Assembly (NCBI RefSeq): GCF_000375425.1
Contig: NZ_AQXG01000006.1
Span: 16,123-80,122 of the forward strand
Direction: 5' to 3'
Length of the DNA stretch: 64,000 bases
From: Gracilimonas tropica DSM 19535
GTDB taxonomy: Bacteria > Bacteroidota > Rhodothermia > Balneolales > Balneolaceae
Below are positions 45,017 to 53,824 of the stretch, piece after piece. The notes under the pieces are model-generated. The model was not told where the DNA came from. It was given only the letters and a program-made list of their open reading frames with translations, and searched no databases. Position numbers and translations under genes: made by a program. Positions within the stretch are counted from its first letter, which is position 1, and every line of letters begins with the position of its first letter.

Positions 45017-45973
45017 TTACTTGTTCATTAGTTCTCTGAATTCAGTCAAAGTACCGCGAACGGCTTTGGCTGATTCATCCAGAAGTTGCTGTTCTTTTTC
45101 GTTTAATTCAACCTCAATTACTTCTTTTACGCCACCGGTTCCCAATTTAACAGGAACGCCGATATAGAGGTCATCAATTCCATACTCACCGTCGATGTGG
45201 GCACATACCGGGAAAATGCGGTTTTGGTCGAGCAGAATAGCTTCCACCATTTGAGCGGCTGCCGCTCCTGGAGCGTACCATGCAGATGTTCCCATCAAGC
45301 CAACGATCTCACCGCCGCCTTTCTTGGCGCGCTCAACGATCTCGTTCAATCGTTCTTCTTTGATGAAGTGCGTGATCGGCATTCCACCTAAAGTTGTGAA
45401 ACGTGGCAGTGGAACCATGGTGTCACCATGACCACCCATTAATAACGCCTGAATGTCTTTTGGTGATACATCCAACTCATCCGCGATAAAGGCACGGTAG
45501 CGGGCAGTATCGAGGATTCCGGCCATTCCCATTACTTTTTCATAAGGCAGTCCGCTGGCCTCTTTAGCTACCTGAACCATTACGTCCAGTGGATTGGAAA
45601 CTACGATGATGATGGTTTCCGGAGAATGCTTGGCAAGCTCTTTACTGACGCTACTTACGATGTTAGCGTTGATCTCGAGCAAATCGTCACGGCTCATTCC
45701 CGGGCGACGTGGAACACCGGCAGTAATTACACAAACATCAGATCCGGCCGTGTCGGCGTAATCCACCGTTCCTTTGATACGCGTGTCAAATAGATGAACC
45801 GGGGCCGACTCCCACTGATCCAGTCCGCGACCTTTGGAAGGATAAAAGGTTTTGTCGCCGTCCTTCTTTTCAATATCTACGGCTACAATTTCTTTGCAAA
45901 TATCGCGCTGGGCGAGTACGTCAACTACGGTTGAGCCAACGTTCCCACCGGCTCCAACAACTGTTACTTTCAT
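45017..45973 (-). CDS. mdh: Malate dehydrogenase
   Basis: The 318-residue protein begins KVTVVGAGGNVGSTVVDVLA, the NAD-binding glycine loop of the LDH-like MDH group. ITAGVPRRPGMSRDDLLEIN carries the substrate-loop arginines, and LMGGHGDTMVPLPR the catalytic histidine. The arginine in the mobile loop instead of glutamine marks malate rather than lactate as substrate. It is a TCA-cycle enzyme and stands alone, with a strong terminator and a hairpin-rich upstream gap. Confidence 0.95.
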   Translation of the reverse strand: MKVTVVGAGGNVGSTVVDVLAQRDICKEIVAVDIEKKDGDKTFYPSKGRGLDQWESAPVHLFDTRIKGTVDYADTAGSDVCVITAGVPRRPGMSRDDLLEINANIVSSVSKELAKHSPETIIIVVSNPLDVMVQVAKEASGLPYEKVMGMAGILDTARYRAFIADELDVSPKDIQALLMGGHGDTMVPLPRFTTLGGMPITHFIKEERLNEIVERAKKGGGEIVGLMGTSAWYAPGAAAAQMVEAILLDQNRIFPVCAHIDGEYGIDDLYIGVPVKLGTGGVKEVIEVELNEKEQQLLDESAKAVRGTLTEFRELMNK

Positions 45974-46110
45974 GTTTATCTGTTTTTGATGTTCGGTTTA
46001 TAATTTAAAATATCTTTGCTTCGTGAACTTCTTATAAAGATAAGAAAACGAAGACGATGATTCAGAGTTCCGCGTTTTGATTTTCAGAGATTAACGTACC
46101 GAGAAAAAGC

Positions 46111-46192
46111 AACCCTTCCAGGGTTACATCGAGCCCTAAGCCTCGTTACGAAGGTCCTCCTTCGTAACGCAGTCCCGGAAGCTCCAGCTTCC
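46111..46192. repeat. Triple hairpin element upstream of mdh
   Basis: Three stems stand in a row: AACCC/GGGTT (46111-46125), CGTTACGAAGG with CCTTCGTAACG round TCCT (46144-46169, a perfect 11 bp), and GGAAGCT/AGCTTCC round CC (46177-46192). No T run follows on either strand, so it is not a simple terminator. It lies between the ypdA stop (46219) and the mdh start, and could belong to a 3' end, a leader or a mobile palindromic element. Confidence 0.6.
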
Positions 46193-46218
46193 TGTTCTAA
46201 ATAGAGGGCCAAAATACC

Positions 46219-47172
46219 TTATAAATTCTCCGCTATATGGCTGGCAATCTGTTCAGCGTGCACACGTGAATTCTCGATAAACAAACGGCTTGTGTCCATA
46301 CCGCCGCACACTACACCGGCTACGTAAACGCCTTTTCTTTTGGTCTCTAAGCTATCTTCATCATAGACGGGCATGCACTTTTCATCATCAGTGAGTTCAA
46401 CACCCAACGACTCCATCAGGTCATAATTCGGATGATAACCGGTCATCGCCAACACAAAATCATTTTCCAATGTCACTTCACCTTCCGGCGTGCTGATCAC
46501 CACTTCCTTCTCGCGGATCTCTTTCACTTCAGAATTAAAATAAGCCGGGATCTCGCCATTTTTGATCCGGTTCTCGATATCCGGTTTCACCCAATATTTA
46601 ACCGATTCCTTGATGCCGTCATATTTCAACAGCATCGTGACCTCAGCGCCGCTTCTCCAGGTTTCGAGGGCTACATCCACCCCGGAATTCCCCCCTCCGA
46701 TCACCAGCACTTTCTGCCAGGCGTAGGGATGCGGCTCATCATAATAATGCTTCACTTTGGGGAGATCTTCTCCGGGCACGCCCATCATATTCGCCTGACC
46801 GTAGAATCCTGTTGCTACGATCACTTTCTCTGCTTTATACACATCTTTATCGGTGGTAACCGTAAAGTTTCCATCTTCGCCTTCCATGGATGTCACCGTT
46901 TCATACAAGCTGATCGGCAATTCATAATGCTCTGCCACCCGCCGGTAATATTCCAAAGCTTCGGCTCGCGTTGGTTTTGAGCCGTGCGAAATAAAAGGCA
47001 CGTTCCCGATCTCCAGCTTATCGGATGTTGAAAAGAAGGTCATGTTGGTGGGATAGTTGAACAGCGAATTCACCAAGCAACCGCGTTCAATAATTTTGAA
47101 GTCAATATTTTTCTCTTGAAGGGCAATTCCGGTGGCAAGTCCAATGGGACCTGCACCAATAATAATAACCAT
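46219..47172 (-). CDS. ypdA: YpdA-type bacillithiol disulfide reductase
   Basis: The 317-residue flavoprotein begins VIIIGAGPIGLATGIALQEK (FAD loop), followed by RGCLVNSLFNYPTNMTFFST, a segment characteristic of YpdA, with its conserved cysteine early in it. VLVIGGGNSGVDVALETWR is the NADPH loop. Unlike thioredoxin reductase it lacks a CxxC pair. YpdA (Bdr) reduces bacillithiol disulfide with NADPH. The presence of this gene suggests that the organism uses bacillithiol rather than glutathione, as some Bacteroidota do. The assignment rests on sequence pattern only. Confidence 0.88.
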   Translation of the reverse strand: MVIIIGAGPIGLATGIALQEKNIDFKIIERGCLVNSLFNYPTNMTFFSTSDKLEIGNVPFISHGSKPTRAEALEYYRRVAEHYELPISLYETVTSMEGEDGNFTVTTDKDVYKAEKVIVATGFYGQANMMGVPGEDLPKVKHYYDEPHPYAWQKVLVIGGGNSGVDVALETWRSGAEVTMLLKYDGIKESVKYWVKPDIENRIKNGEIPAYFNSEVKEIREKEVVISTPEGEVTLENDFVLAMTGYHPNYDLMESLGVELTDDEKCMPVYDEDSLETKRKGVYVAGVVCGGMDTSRLFIENSRVHAEQIASHIAENL

Positions 47173-47291
47173 GTGATGTTCTTATTTTATGGATTTGAGT
47201 GAATGAAAACTTAACAACCCAAAGATACGAATCGTTTGAGTGATAGGACAATTTCACCCAATGAACGATTTCGGAACAAGATGGGATAATG

Positions 47292-47299
47292 TACCTTTG
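47292..47299 (+). promoter_or_regulatory. Possible -7 promoter element before the DUF481 gene
   Basis: TACCTTTG fits TAnnTTTG and lies 33 bp before the ATG at 47333. The -33 region has only TTTCGG, a poor TTG box. Confidence 0.3.
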
Positions 47300-47332
47300 A
47301 ACCTTTCAACCAACTCAAGTACACATAGTTTT

Positions 47333-48094
47333 ATGATTCGTTGTTTCTCCTTCTTTTTTGTGATGACCCTTTTTACCACCACCCTAAACGCCCAACTCTT
47401 AAATGTGGAAAGCGTCCGCACCACCGAAGATTCTGCGGGATGGCATGGCGAGCTCGAATTCGATCTTTCCCTGAATGGCTACAACGAAAGAGTGCTCGAG
47501 TTCACCAACGAATCCAATCTTTCATACTTCTCCAAAAAGCATGCGTACATGCTGCTCAACAACCTGAATTTTGTGAATATTGATGGCAATTCGCTCATCA
47601 GCAGCGGGTACATTCACTTGCGTTCTACATTTTTGCGGAAGGGGAAATGGTCGCCCGAAGTATTCACCCAATATCAGTACAATAACAACTTGGGATTAAA
47701 TAACCGCGCTTTGGGCGGAGCCGGAATTAAATATCGGTTTTATCGCGGGGAGAAATGGCAGGCAAGTGTTTCCACTGCACTGATGTATGAATTTGAAGAA
47801 TGGCAGCTGGCGAATCAACCTTCCATTGAGAATGAATTTGTTAAAAGTACCAGTAACGTTTCTCTGCGGGGTAAACTCAGCAATTCGGCCACTTTTCTTT
47901 TAGTGGGATATTATCAGGCCCGGCCCAATCAGTTTCTCAAAGCGCGTTCTATTCTGGAGTGGGAGATAGAAATGGATATCACCAAGAGGATTGCGTTGAG
48001 TATCAGTTTTATTATGTCTTATGATGCCCAACCGATCATTGACATCCCAAATCTCACTTATGCGTTGAGTAATGGGTTGGTGATCGAGTTATAA
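47333..48094 (+). CDS. DUF481-like outer membrane beta-barrel protein
   Basis: The ATG at 47333 gives a 253-residue protein with a clear signal peptide (IRCFSFFFVMTLFTTTLNAQ). A frame open to 47240 would bury this signal. The mature part has alternating amphipathic strands of the DUF481/YdiY type (WHGELEFDLSLNGYNERVLE, RALGGAGIKYRFYRGEKWQA) and ends in LSNGLVIEL, a hydrophobic outer-membrane C-terminus. The role in the outer membrane is unknown; some relatives respond to salt. It diverges from ypdA. Confidence 0.72.
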   Translation: MIRCFSFFFVMTLFTTTLNAQLLNVESVRTTEDSAGWHGELEFDLSLNGYNERVLEFTNESNLSYFSKKHAYMLLNNLNFVNIDGNSLISSGYIHLRSTFLRKGKWSPEVFTQYQYNNNLGLNNRALGGAGIKYRFYRGEKWQASVSTALMYEFEEWQLANQPSIENEFVKSTSNVSLRGKLSNSATFLLVGYYQARPNQFLKARSILEWEIEMDITKRIALSISFIMSYDAQPIIDIPNLTYALSNGLVIEL

Positions 48095-48115
48095 AATCCC
48101 CGAATATCTAATAAA

Positions 48116-48268
48116 TTGTCATCCCGAGTCGGCGAAATTTCGCTAAGGTTTGATCTGCTTTACGCGAGGGATCTCATCGTTCAATACGATTTACCGGTTC
48201 AAACCTTGAGATCCATCGCGTTTACTATACCATATCGAATACAACCTACGGGGCGCTCTGGATGACAA
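48116..48268. repeat. TTGTCATCC...GGATGACAA intergenic repeat
   Basis: TTGTCATCC (48116-48124) and its inverse GGATGACAA (48260-48268) enclose 153 bp. Inside, AAGGTTTGA (48145-48153) pairs with TCAAACCTT (48199-48207), and GGATCTCA (48169-48176) with TGAGATCC (48207-48214): the two pairings interleave, as in a pseudoknot or two alternative folds. GTCATCCCGAG-x-GGATCTC repeats are common in Bacteroidota intergenic DNA (general knowledge). Confidence 0.75.
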
Positions 48269-48347
48269 CTTTTGAGGCTATTCAATAAAACCAATCCTTT
48301 GCTAAATCTCTCCCACACTGATTTATATTTATTCTCGAATGAAAAAA

Positions 48348-49316
48348 CTAATCTGTTTTAAACCACTGCAAAATCACCCGGTACAACCAGCCCGGCGGGT
48401 TACTCAAAAAACCTACATGTCCGCCTTCATTCGTAAAGCAAGTTTGAATTTTCGCATTTTCGGTTAAGTCATCAAAAGGAGCAAATTCAATAGGGCATAG
48501 TGTATCAGCTTTACTGTGAATTACCAGCAGCGGCACGTTCACATCCCCATAAAAGTGTTTGCTGGAGCATTGATGATAATAGTCATCAGCGCCGGTGAAA
48601 CCATGCAGTTTTGCGGTAACCTGATCATCAAATTCATAAATAGAATTCCCCTGATAAACAGGCAGGTCAGGAAAGCGTTCACGCTTTTTTTCCAGTTTCT
48701 CGACCAGTGTTTTCAAAAACCGATATTCATACAAGCGATTGATTCCCTGCTGCATCCGAATGGAACCTTCCTTCAGATCGTAAGGCGGAGAAACCGCCAC
48801 CGCTTTATGCACCCTGCTCTGCCGGCCTTCTTCCCCCAGATATTTCACCAGCGCATTGGCACCCAAAGAATAGCCCACCGCATAGATCTCTTTTTTTGGA
48901 AAATTGGATTCCATCCATCTGAAAACTGTTCGGTAATCGTCGGTGGCACCGGAATGATAAAACCGGCGCTGATCGTTGAGCCGACTGCCACATCCCCGAA
49001 AATTTACGGCCACCGAAGAAAACTCATGGCGCTTCAATTCACGCATCAGGTTGGCCATGTAATGCCGGTCCGTAGAGCCTTCGAGACCATGAAACAACGC
49101 CACCACCGGTTTGTTGGAATTGGTCTCACACACATCAATTTCAAGAAAATCTTCATCCGGGGTGTCGATCTCTATTCGCTCGAAATCCGGTTTCCATGCT
49201 TTAGAAAACTGAGAGGCAATAACAGTATGCATGTGCGTGTTCCAGGCCCACCAAACGGAATTGAATTCCTCTAAGGTGATTTCCGGCGTTTTTTCTGAAG
49301 CAGATACGGTTTTCAT
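48348..49316 (-). CDS. YheT-type alpha/beta hydrolase
   Basis: From the ATG at 49316 the protein has 322 residues; a TTG three codons earlier is less likely. VALFHGLEGSTDRHYMANLM holds the oxyanion HG loop, VNFRGCGSRLNDQRRFYHSG is a YheT/Embryogenesis-associated EMB8 signature, IYAVGYSLGANALVKYLGEE carries the nucleophile serine, LLVIHSKADTLCP the acid, and NEGGHVGFL the histidine. The substrate is unknown (esterase-like). It diverges from plsC. Confidence 0.88.
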   Translation of the reverse strand: MKTVSASEKTPEITLEEFNSVWWAWNTHMHTVIASQFSKAWKPDFERIEIDTPDEDFLEIDVCETNSNKPVVALFHGLEGSTDRHYMANLMRELKRHEFSSVAVNFRGCGSRLNDQRRFYHSGATDDYRTVFRWMESNFPKKEIYAVGYSLGANALVKYLGEEGRQSRVHKAVAVSPPYDLKEGSIRMQQGINRLYEYRFLKTLVEKLEKKRERFPDLPVYQGNSIYEFDDQVTAKLHGFTGADDYYHQCSSKHFYGDVNVPLLVIHSKADTLCPIEFAPFDDLTENAKIQTCFTNEGGHVGFLSNPPGWLYRVILQWFKTD

Positions 49317-49412
49317 GATCCGCAAAATTATACACTTTCGAGCATTCTTTCCATTTCTGATTTTCAGTCGACCCGCGGTTCTGCTATATTCGGCTCAAAA
49401 ATAAATCGATAC

Positions 49413-50174
49413 ATGGCAACCTCACTCACTCCCATTGAATACCTGCGCAGTGTTTTGGCGATTCTCGTTTTCTTTGTGATGTTTGCCATCTCAACCCCAA
49501 TGATCGCCATCTTGCTGCTGCTCAGCTTTGGCAAGGCCACTAATTTCATTGTTGAAAATTTTGGGCCATTTATCGCCTATCCTGTGCTTTGGACTCTCGG
49601 CATCAAGTTTAACATCATTCAGCATGGCGAACCTGTTGAACCGCCGGTTATTTACACCATCAATCACAGTTCTACGCTGGATCTGGTTACCATGATCGCG
49701 CTTGGTTTACCGCACATTCGTTTTGTGGCCAAGTGGGAGCTACAATACAATCCGCTTTTTTTTATTGTGGGAAGGCTCACGGGACAGGTTTTCATTCAGC
49801 GAAAAAAAAGTGAGAAGGCCATCCGGAAGCTGCAAAATACCTATGACCGCCTCGAGCGTGATAAACTGTCCATTATGGTGGCTCCGGAAGGGTCTCGCAA
49901 GCACCCGGGAGTGATTGGCCCCTTCAAAAAAGGAGCTTTTCATATGGCCATCGACCTCGGTTTTCCCCTGGTGCCCATCTATTTTGAAGGCAACCAAGAG
50001 TTGAGCCTGGGCGGCTCCCTCCTATCCAAAAGCGGAACCATCAATGCGCACATTCACCCGCCGATCGATACCTCAAACTGGAAAAAAGAAACCATCGACG
50101 ACCACATCAGCGAAGTCCGAAAGAAATACCTTGAATGGGCCGGCGTCGAAGAAGACGATCACTTATCGCGATAA
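49413..50174 (+). CDS. plsC: 1-acylglycerol-3-phosphate acyltransferase
   Basis: The 253-residue protein has one or two membrane helices near the N-terminus (about 13-45) and the PlsC motifs: INHSSTLDLVTM (H-x4-D catalytic pair), FVAKWELQ, GQVFIQRKKS and MVAPEGSRKHPG. It adds the second acyl chain to lysophosphatidate at the inner membrane, giving phosphatidate. Its last 16 bases overlap the end of the convergent small gene at 50159. Confidence 0.92.
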   Translation: MATSLTPIEYLRSVLAILVFFVMFAISTPMIAILLLLSFGKATNFIVENFGPFIAYPVLWTLGIKFNIIQHGEPVEPPVIYTINHSSTLDLVTMIALGLPHIRFVAKWELQYNPLFFIVGRLTGQVFIQRKKSEKAIRKLQNTYDRLERDKLSIMVAPEGSRKHPGVIGPFKKGAFHMAIDLGFPLVPIYFEGNQELSLGGSLLSKSGTINAHIHPPIDTSNWKKETIDDHISEVRKKYLEWAGVEEDDHLSR

Positions 50175-50410
50175 AAGTAGATCTTTTTGTTATCGGCATC
50201 ACGACGGCTTTTTACCTTGATGTCATTTTTCTTCCCAAACTGATACACTGCCGTTCGCATCGAATTAATGTTCTTCTCGTTGCTGTAACTCACCTCAACC
50301 GCTTGTCCGCCGGGCTTTAATTTTTCAATCGCATCTAATAAAGGCTTAAACTTTGAAGTTCTTTTCTTAGACGACTTTACATTCGAACGTTTTACAAATT
50401 TAATATCCAT
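50159..50410 (-). CDS. Small basic protein, unknown function
   Basis: The 83-residue protein is rich in Lys, Ser and Asn (VKRSNVKSSKKRTSKFKPLL; KNDIKVKSRRDADNKKIYFY). The C-terminal part RTAVYQFGKKNDIKVKSRRD looks like a compact alpha/beta or winged unit of the sort seen in small nucleic-acid-binding proteins. No membrane segment or signal is seen. It is more AT-rich than plsC, with which it overlaps tail to tail by 16 bp. I do not recognise a family; the length and composition support a real but unassigned gene. Confidence 0.55.
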   Translation of the reverse strand: MDIKFVKRSNVKSSKKRTSKFKPLLDAIEKLKPGGQAVEVSYSNEKNINSMRTAVYQFGKKNDIKVKSRRDADNKKIYFYRDK

Positions 50411-50756
50411 GTCTTTACTTTTTTATTAATAATAGCCAACAAAAATGAATATAATTATTAATTATGACTTTTAGTTTAAAATATTACATCTCTATTATTT
50501 GATCTTCTATATTTATTTTTCAAACCTTCATTAAATTATTCAATTAACCTGAAATTTTTTCTACGATATTCTCTTTTGAAGCATCCTTTTGAAACCTGCA
50601 TATATGCTTTTTAAAGCAACTAAATCTGAATTTCGAGCATAGATATAGAGTAGCGCAGATTTCCGGATTCGCATGTTCTTAATCTTCAGGCAATTAATAC
50701 TATCGACTCTGGAGAGTCGATTTACAGCTCCCATTGAATTTTTAATTGAGCTCAGG
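50411..50756. other. Intergenic gap with a hairpin repeat shared with 58.2 kb
   Basis: A 23-bp segment at 50703-50725 (stem TCGACTCT, GG, AGAGTCGA, then TTTAC) occurs exactly, in inverse orientation, at 58215-58237. GTAGCGCA (50650-50657) precedes it, and the inverse of the same octamer (58376-58383) stands in the matching order at the second site. The rest is AT-rich with no gene I can support; a 76-residue minus frame at 50561-50791 runs through the repeat. Confidence 0.6.
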
Positions 50757-51890
50757 TCAATCTTCATCAAAACGATAACGCAGGATCTCATCCGAATACC
50801 CGCGGGAATTGTATCGCCTTACATAAACTCTGTGATCCTTGATAAGCAGTATGGTTTCCATTCTTGGCAGATCAAAAGTATAAAGCGGTGACCCGGAATC
50901 ATCCAATACATACCACCGAAACTGATCCGGTTGTGCGATGATGGTTGCCACCCAAATCCGGCCTTCATCGTCTGTAAGAAAATGATCGACGGCCGGCCAG
51001 GTAGCGGGCAAAGTAGCCGCGCGAATGGCCCGTCGATAATACACATTGGTGTAGGAATCCACGACATCCTGTTTGTTCAGCGGCCGTTTTTCCATGGGAT
51101 AGTACCGGGCTTCCTGAAATTTGGCATCCTGATTCAATTTGCGAACCAAAAAGTCGGAGGTATTCAGAACATAAATCGAAGCATCAGCACCTGTTTTGAT
51201 TAGGGTTTCCGGAGCATAGGGTAATTCCATGATCACGGTGGTCGTCATGGTGTCATCCACGTACAGACTCTTACCTTTGAATCGGAACAGCGGTTCCCCG
51301 ATCAACTTTCCTTCCTTTCCCACTTTCACATATAGCTCCTGCTGATCTTGCGGACTTTTGGTGATCCGAAATCCTACCATTACAGCGTTTTCAGAAAGCA
51401 GCTCGAACGTAAAAGGAATGGCCGTTTGGATTGAATCTGCTGAAAAAAGATGAGCGGCATTGAGGTTAATAGCGCCTTCCACCTCAAGATCATTCAGGCG
51501 AAACAGGTTAAGCTGCTGCAGGTCTTTATCGAAAACATATAAAAATTGTGCATCCGTTTGAAGTTGTACCGGGTTTTGAAATTCACCCGGATCGCTCCCG
51601 CTTCGGCCCAGGCTCCTCAGGTGCTCACCCTGCCTTGAAAATACTTCGATCCGTGCCCTATGATTATTGATAACAAAAAACCGGCCTTCGGCATCTGCCG
51701 TGACATCTCCAATGTTATTGAACGTCTCATACGAACCGATAGAAAAGCCCGGATCTTTGGTAAGCTGAAGTTTTTTTGCACCCCCCAATTCGAAGACCTC
51801 AGCCTTCTCCTTGAGCTCGGAAAACGGGTCTTCAGTACTGCACCCCACAAGGACACAAATCCCTAAAATTATAGCGCTTATTTTTTTCAT
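50757..51890 (-). CDS. Six-bladed beta-propeller lipoprotein
   Basis: The 377-residue protein has a lipoprotein signal (AIILGICVLVGC, lipid-bearing Cys16). The mature part has NHL-like blades: IGDVTADAEGRFFVINNHRA, then RIEVFSRQGEHLRSLGRSGSD, PGEFQNPVQLQ and further FLYVFDKDLQQLNLF, as in the six-bladed propeller lipoproteins (PF17170-like) abundant in Bacteroidota. These are thought to bind ligands at the cell surface or in the periplasm. It stands alone. Confidence 0.82.
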   Translation of the reverse strand: MKKISAIILGICVLVGCSTEDPFSELKEKAEVFELGGAKKLQLTKDPGFSIGSYETFNNIGDVTADAEGRFFVINNHRARIEVFSRQGEHLRSLGRSGSDPGEFQNPVQLQTDAQFLYVFDKDLQQLNLFRLNDLEVEGAINLNAAHLFSADSIQTAIPFTFELLSENAVMVGFRITKSPQDQQELYVKVGKEGKLIGEPLFRFKGKSLYVDDTMTTTVIMELPYAPETLIKTGADASIYVLNTSDFLVRKLNQDAKFQEARYYPMEKRPLNKQDVVDSYTNVYYRRAIRAATLPATWPAVDHFLTDDEGRIWVATIIAQPDQFRWYVLDDSGSPLYTFDLPRMETILLIKDHRVYVRRYNSRGYSDEILRYRFDED

Positions 51891-52228
51891 TGGAGGAATG
51901 TAGGGAATTGTGGGATGGATATTAATGGAACTTAGTTTAAGGCTTTATTTATTTGCTATAGACTTTTACTTCAAGTATATATGGGTAAGAAATAAATCTT
52001 CGGAATGACTCATTTTTGATCATTTCTCTAAAACAAAAAGAGTTTTCCACCATGAACGGACGAACGTTATCTGATTCACGGACTACTAATAACTGATTTT
52101 TTTTATTTGTCCTATGACTTACTAAACTATAAATATTAGTGGTAGAAATTACCCTAAGTTAATCGCCCTTTAGTATTCTCTTAGAGAACAAAGAAATGAT
52201 TGAAAAATGAAGTAATCAGTATAGCTCT
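51891..52228. other. AT-rich gap before the HEPN-like gene
   Basis: This 338-bp gap has no supported gene or strong hairpin. It marks the start of an AT-rich stretch that includes the next gene. Confidence 0.5.
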
Positions 52229-53527
52229 ATGTATTTAGATCCATATGATATAGTACAGGAATTTAATGAGAAAGGAACATTCCAGATTGAATGCACTGAA
52301 ATAACTTTAAAGCAACTGGGAAATAATAAAAACCCACAGTGTTACTCGGGAAAAGGAATAATATGCCTAAATAAGGATAAAAAGTTTGAACTTATTTGCT
52401 TTCCTTCAAATGAGAAAGCGACTCCATTTATGGATAAGATCAAAAGAGGGAAAATATTAAAGCCATATAGAATCATAAAAAAAAATTTCTATTTCAGGTT
52501 AGATGCAAAAGACGCAGCAGGTAATATCTATTTTTCAAAACAAGTTGATGTAAGTGGAGATGAAGGAAGGAATGGTGTGGTTGTAAAAGGGGAGTTTGAA
52601 AGGCTATACTGCAATAATTTATTTAGCAGTGAAAATGGAATATCATTTCAACTTAAAAACAGACTAAAACTAACAACGAATTACCAGCACACATATCATG
52701 ATGGAGAGCAAAATTATTTGTCTACAAGATTTCTTATCTATGGCTTAGAATATATTTTCTATGAAAAAAATGGAAGATATCAGGTTGATATTTTGGTAAG
52801 AGACAAAAGATTTCGATATGATTTTACAGAAATCGATTTTTTTCTGGATGTCATACGGATAATTACCTCAACCAATATTCATTTCTCTATAGTTGATCTT
52901 ACATCAAATGATGAGAGCTATATAATGATCAAGTCTGATAGTACTTCTGTTAAATATTCTTCGCTAATGAAACCACCCATTCTAGCAAATCATAAAACCG
53001 ATATTAGTTCATTATCCGATTTTATGTCACAGCTAATTTTATTTCAACGAACTAGAAAAGACTATAGAATAAATCAAATTTTGAATAGGTGTATCCATAC
53101 ATCTGTATCGTCAGTTCATGCTTATGCTACTGTAATAAGTTTAGGTGTTGAAGAGCTTATTAGTATTTATTTCTTAAATAATTTTAGTCCATCACCAAGC
53201 TATATTGAAAAAATTGAACAAGCCAAAAAGGAGCTAAAAGCAACAAAAATAGATCGATCAATAAAGAACAATATTTATAGTAGCTTAGATTATTATTCAA
53301 AACCAAGTGTCCGAAAACTTTTTAGAAAGCTTCACAAAGAAAAAGATTTACCAAAATTATTAACAGATAATTGGCATAGTTTGAGAGGCTACATTGCTCA
53401 TCCTAGCAGGAGCAACAAAAGTAGTAATGAGTTATTATACTATGCAGATTCAGCTACAACATTATTTTATTGGTTATTAAAAGAAATAATTGGGTACAAA
53501 GGATCTCTCACAAAATATGTGTCTTAA
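52229..53527 (+). CDS. Putative HEPN-domain protein, ApeA-like; possible defence gene
   Basis: The 432-residue protein is markedly AT-rich beside its neighbours and has many Lys, Asn and Ile. The N-terminal half is beta-rich (FQIECTEITLKQLGNNKN, YSGKGIICLNKDKKFELICF), reminiscent of the N-terminal domain of ApeA-type proteins. The C-terminal 130 residues are helical and end with WHSLRGYIAHPSRS, giving R386-x4-H391, the R-x4-6-H active motif of HEPN ribonucleases, then helix DSATTLFYWLLKEII. It is next to tRNA-Val and stands alone. Transfer and an antiviral or abortive role are inferred; no experiment or database match supports this here. Confidence 0.5.
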   Translation: MYLDPYDIVQEFNEKGTFQIECTEITLKQLGNNKNPQCYSGKGIICLNKDKKFELICFPSNEKATPFMDKIKRGKILKPYRIIKKNFYFRLDAKDAAGNIYFSKQVDVSGDEGRNGVVVKGEFERLYCNNLFSSENGISFQLKNRLKLTTNYQHTYHDGEQNYLSTRFLIYGLEYIFYEKNGRYQVDILVRDKRFRYDFTEIDFFLDVIRIITSTNIHFSIVDLTSNDESYIMIKSDSTSVKYSSLMKPPILANHKTDISSLSDFMSQLILFQRTRKDYRINQILNRCIHTSVSSVHAYATVISLGVEELISIYFLNNFSPSPSYIEKIEQAKKELKATKIDRSIKNNIYSSLDYYSKPSVRKLFRKLHKEKDLPKLLTDNWHSLRGYIAHPSRSNKSSNELLYYADSATTLFYWLLKEIIGYKGSLTKYVS

Positions 53528-53552
53528 AATTATTTTGTTTGCACCACAAATA

Positions 53553-53591
53553 AAAAAAGCCAGTTAGATCATAGACCTAACTGGCTTTTTT
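53553..53591. terminator. Bidirectional terminator between HEPN-like gene and tRNA-Val
   Basis: AAAAAAGCCAGTTAG (53553-53567) pairs perfectly with CTAACTGGCTTTTTT (53577-53591) round a nine-base loop. It can end the tRNA transcript (minus) and the HEPN-like gene (plus). Confidence 0.9.
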
Positions 53592-53592
53592 G

Positions 53593-53667
53593 TGGGCGAT
53601 GAGGGACTCGAACCCCCGACCCCCTCGGTGTAAACGAGGTGCTCTGAACCAACTGAGCTAATCGCCC
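53593..53667 (-). tRNA. tRNA-Val (anticodon UAC)
   Basis: Minus strand: acceptor GGGCGAT (53667-53661) pairs with ATCGCCC; the D arm is GCTC-AGTTGGTTC-AGAGC, the anticodon arm CCTCG-TTTACAC-CGAGG with anticodon TAC, and the T arm GGGGG-TTCGAGT-CCCTC. The 75-nt gene ends with discriminator A and no encoded CCA. The anticodon reads GUN valine codons. Confidence 0.97.
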
Positions 53668-53824
53668 GACTTGCTCGAAGGGCGACAAATATAAGAACAT
53701 TTCAAACACAGACAAAGAAAAATAATCACCTTTATTGATTTATTGGTTAACACTGTTAACTTATCGCCAGATTTTACATTTTACGACTGTTGCATTGTAC
53801 TGTTTTTGAACCTAATCAAACCCC

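Noticed and set aside
50561..50791. 76-residue minus frame
   Set aside because: It runs through the 23-bp hairpin repeat and overlaps the beta-propeller gene end; no coding signal.
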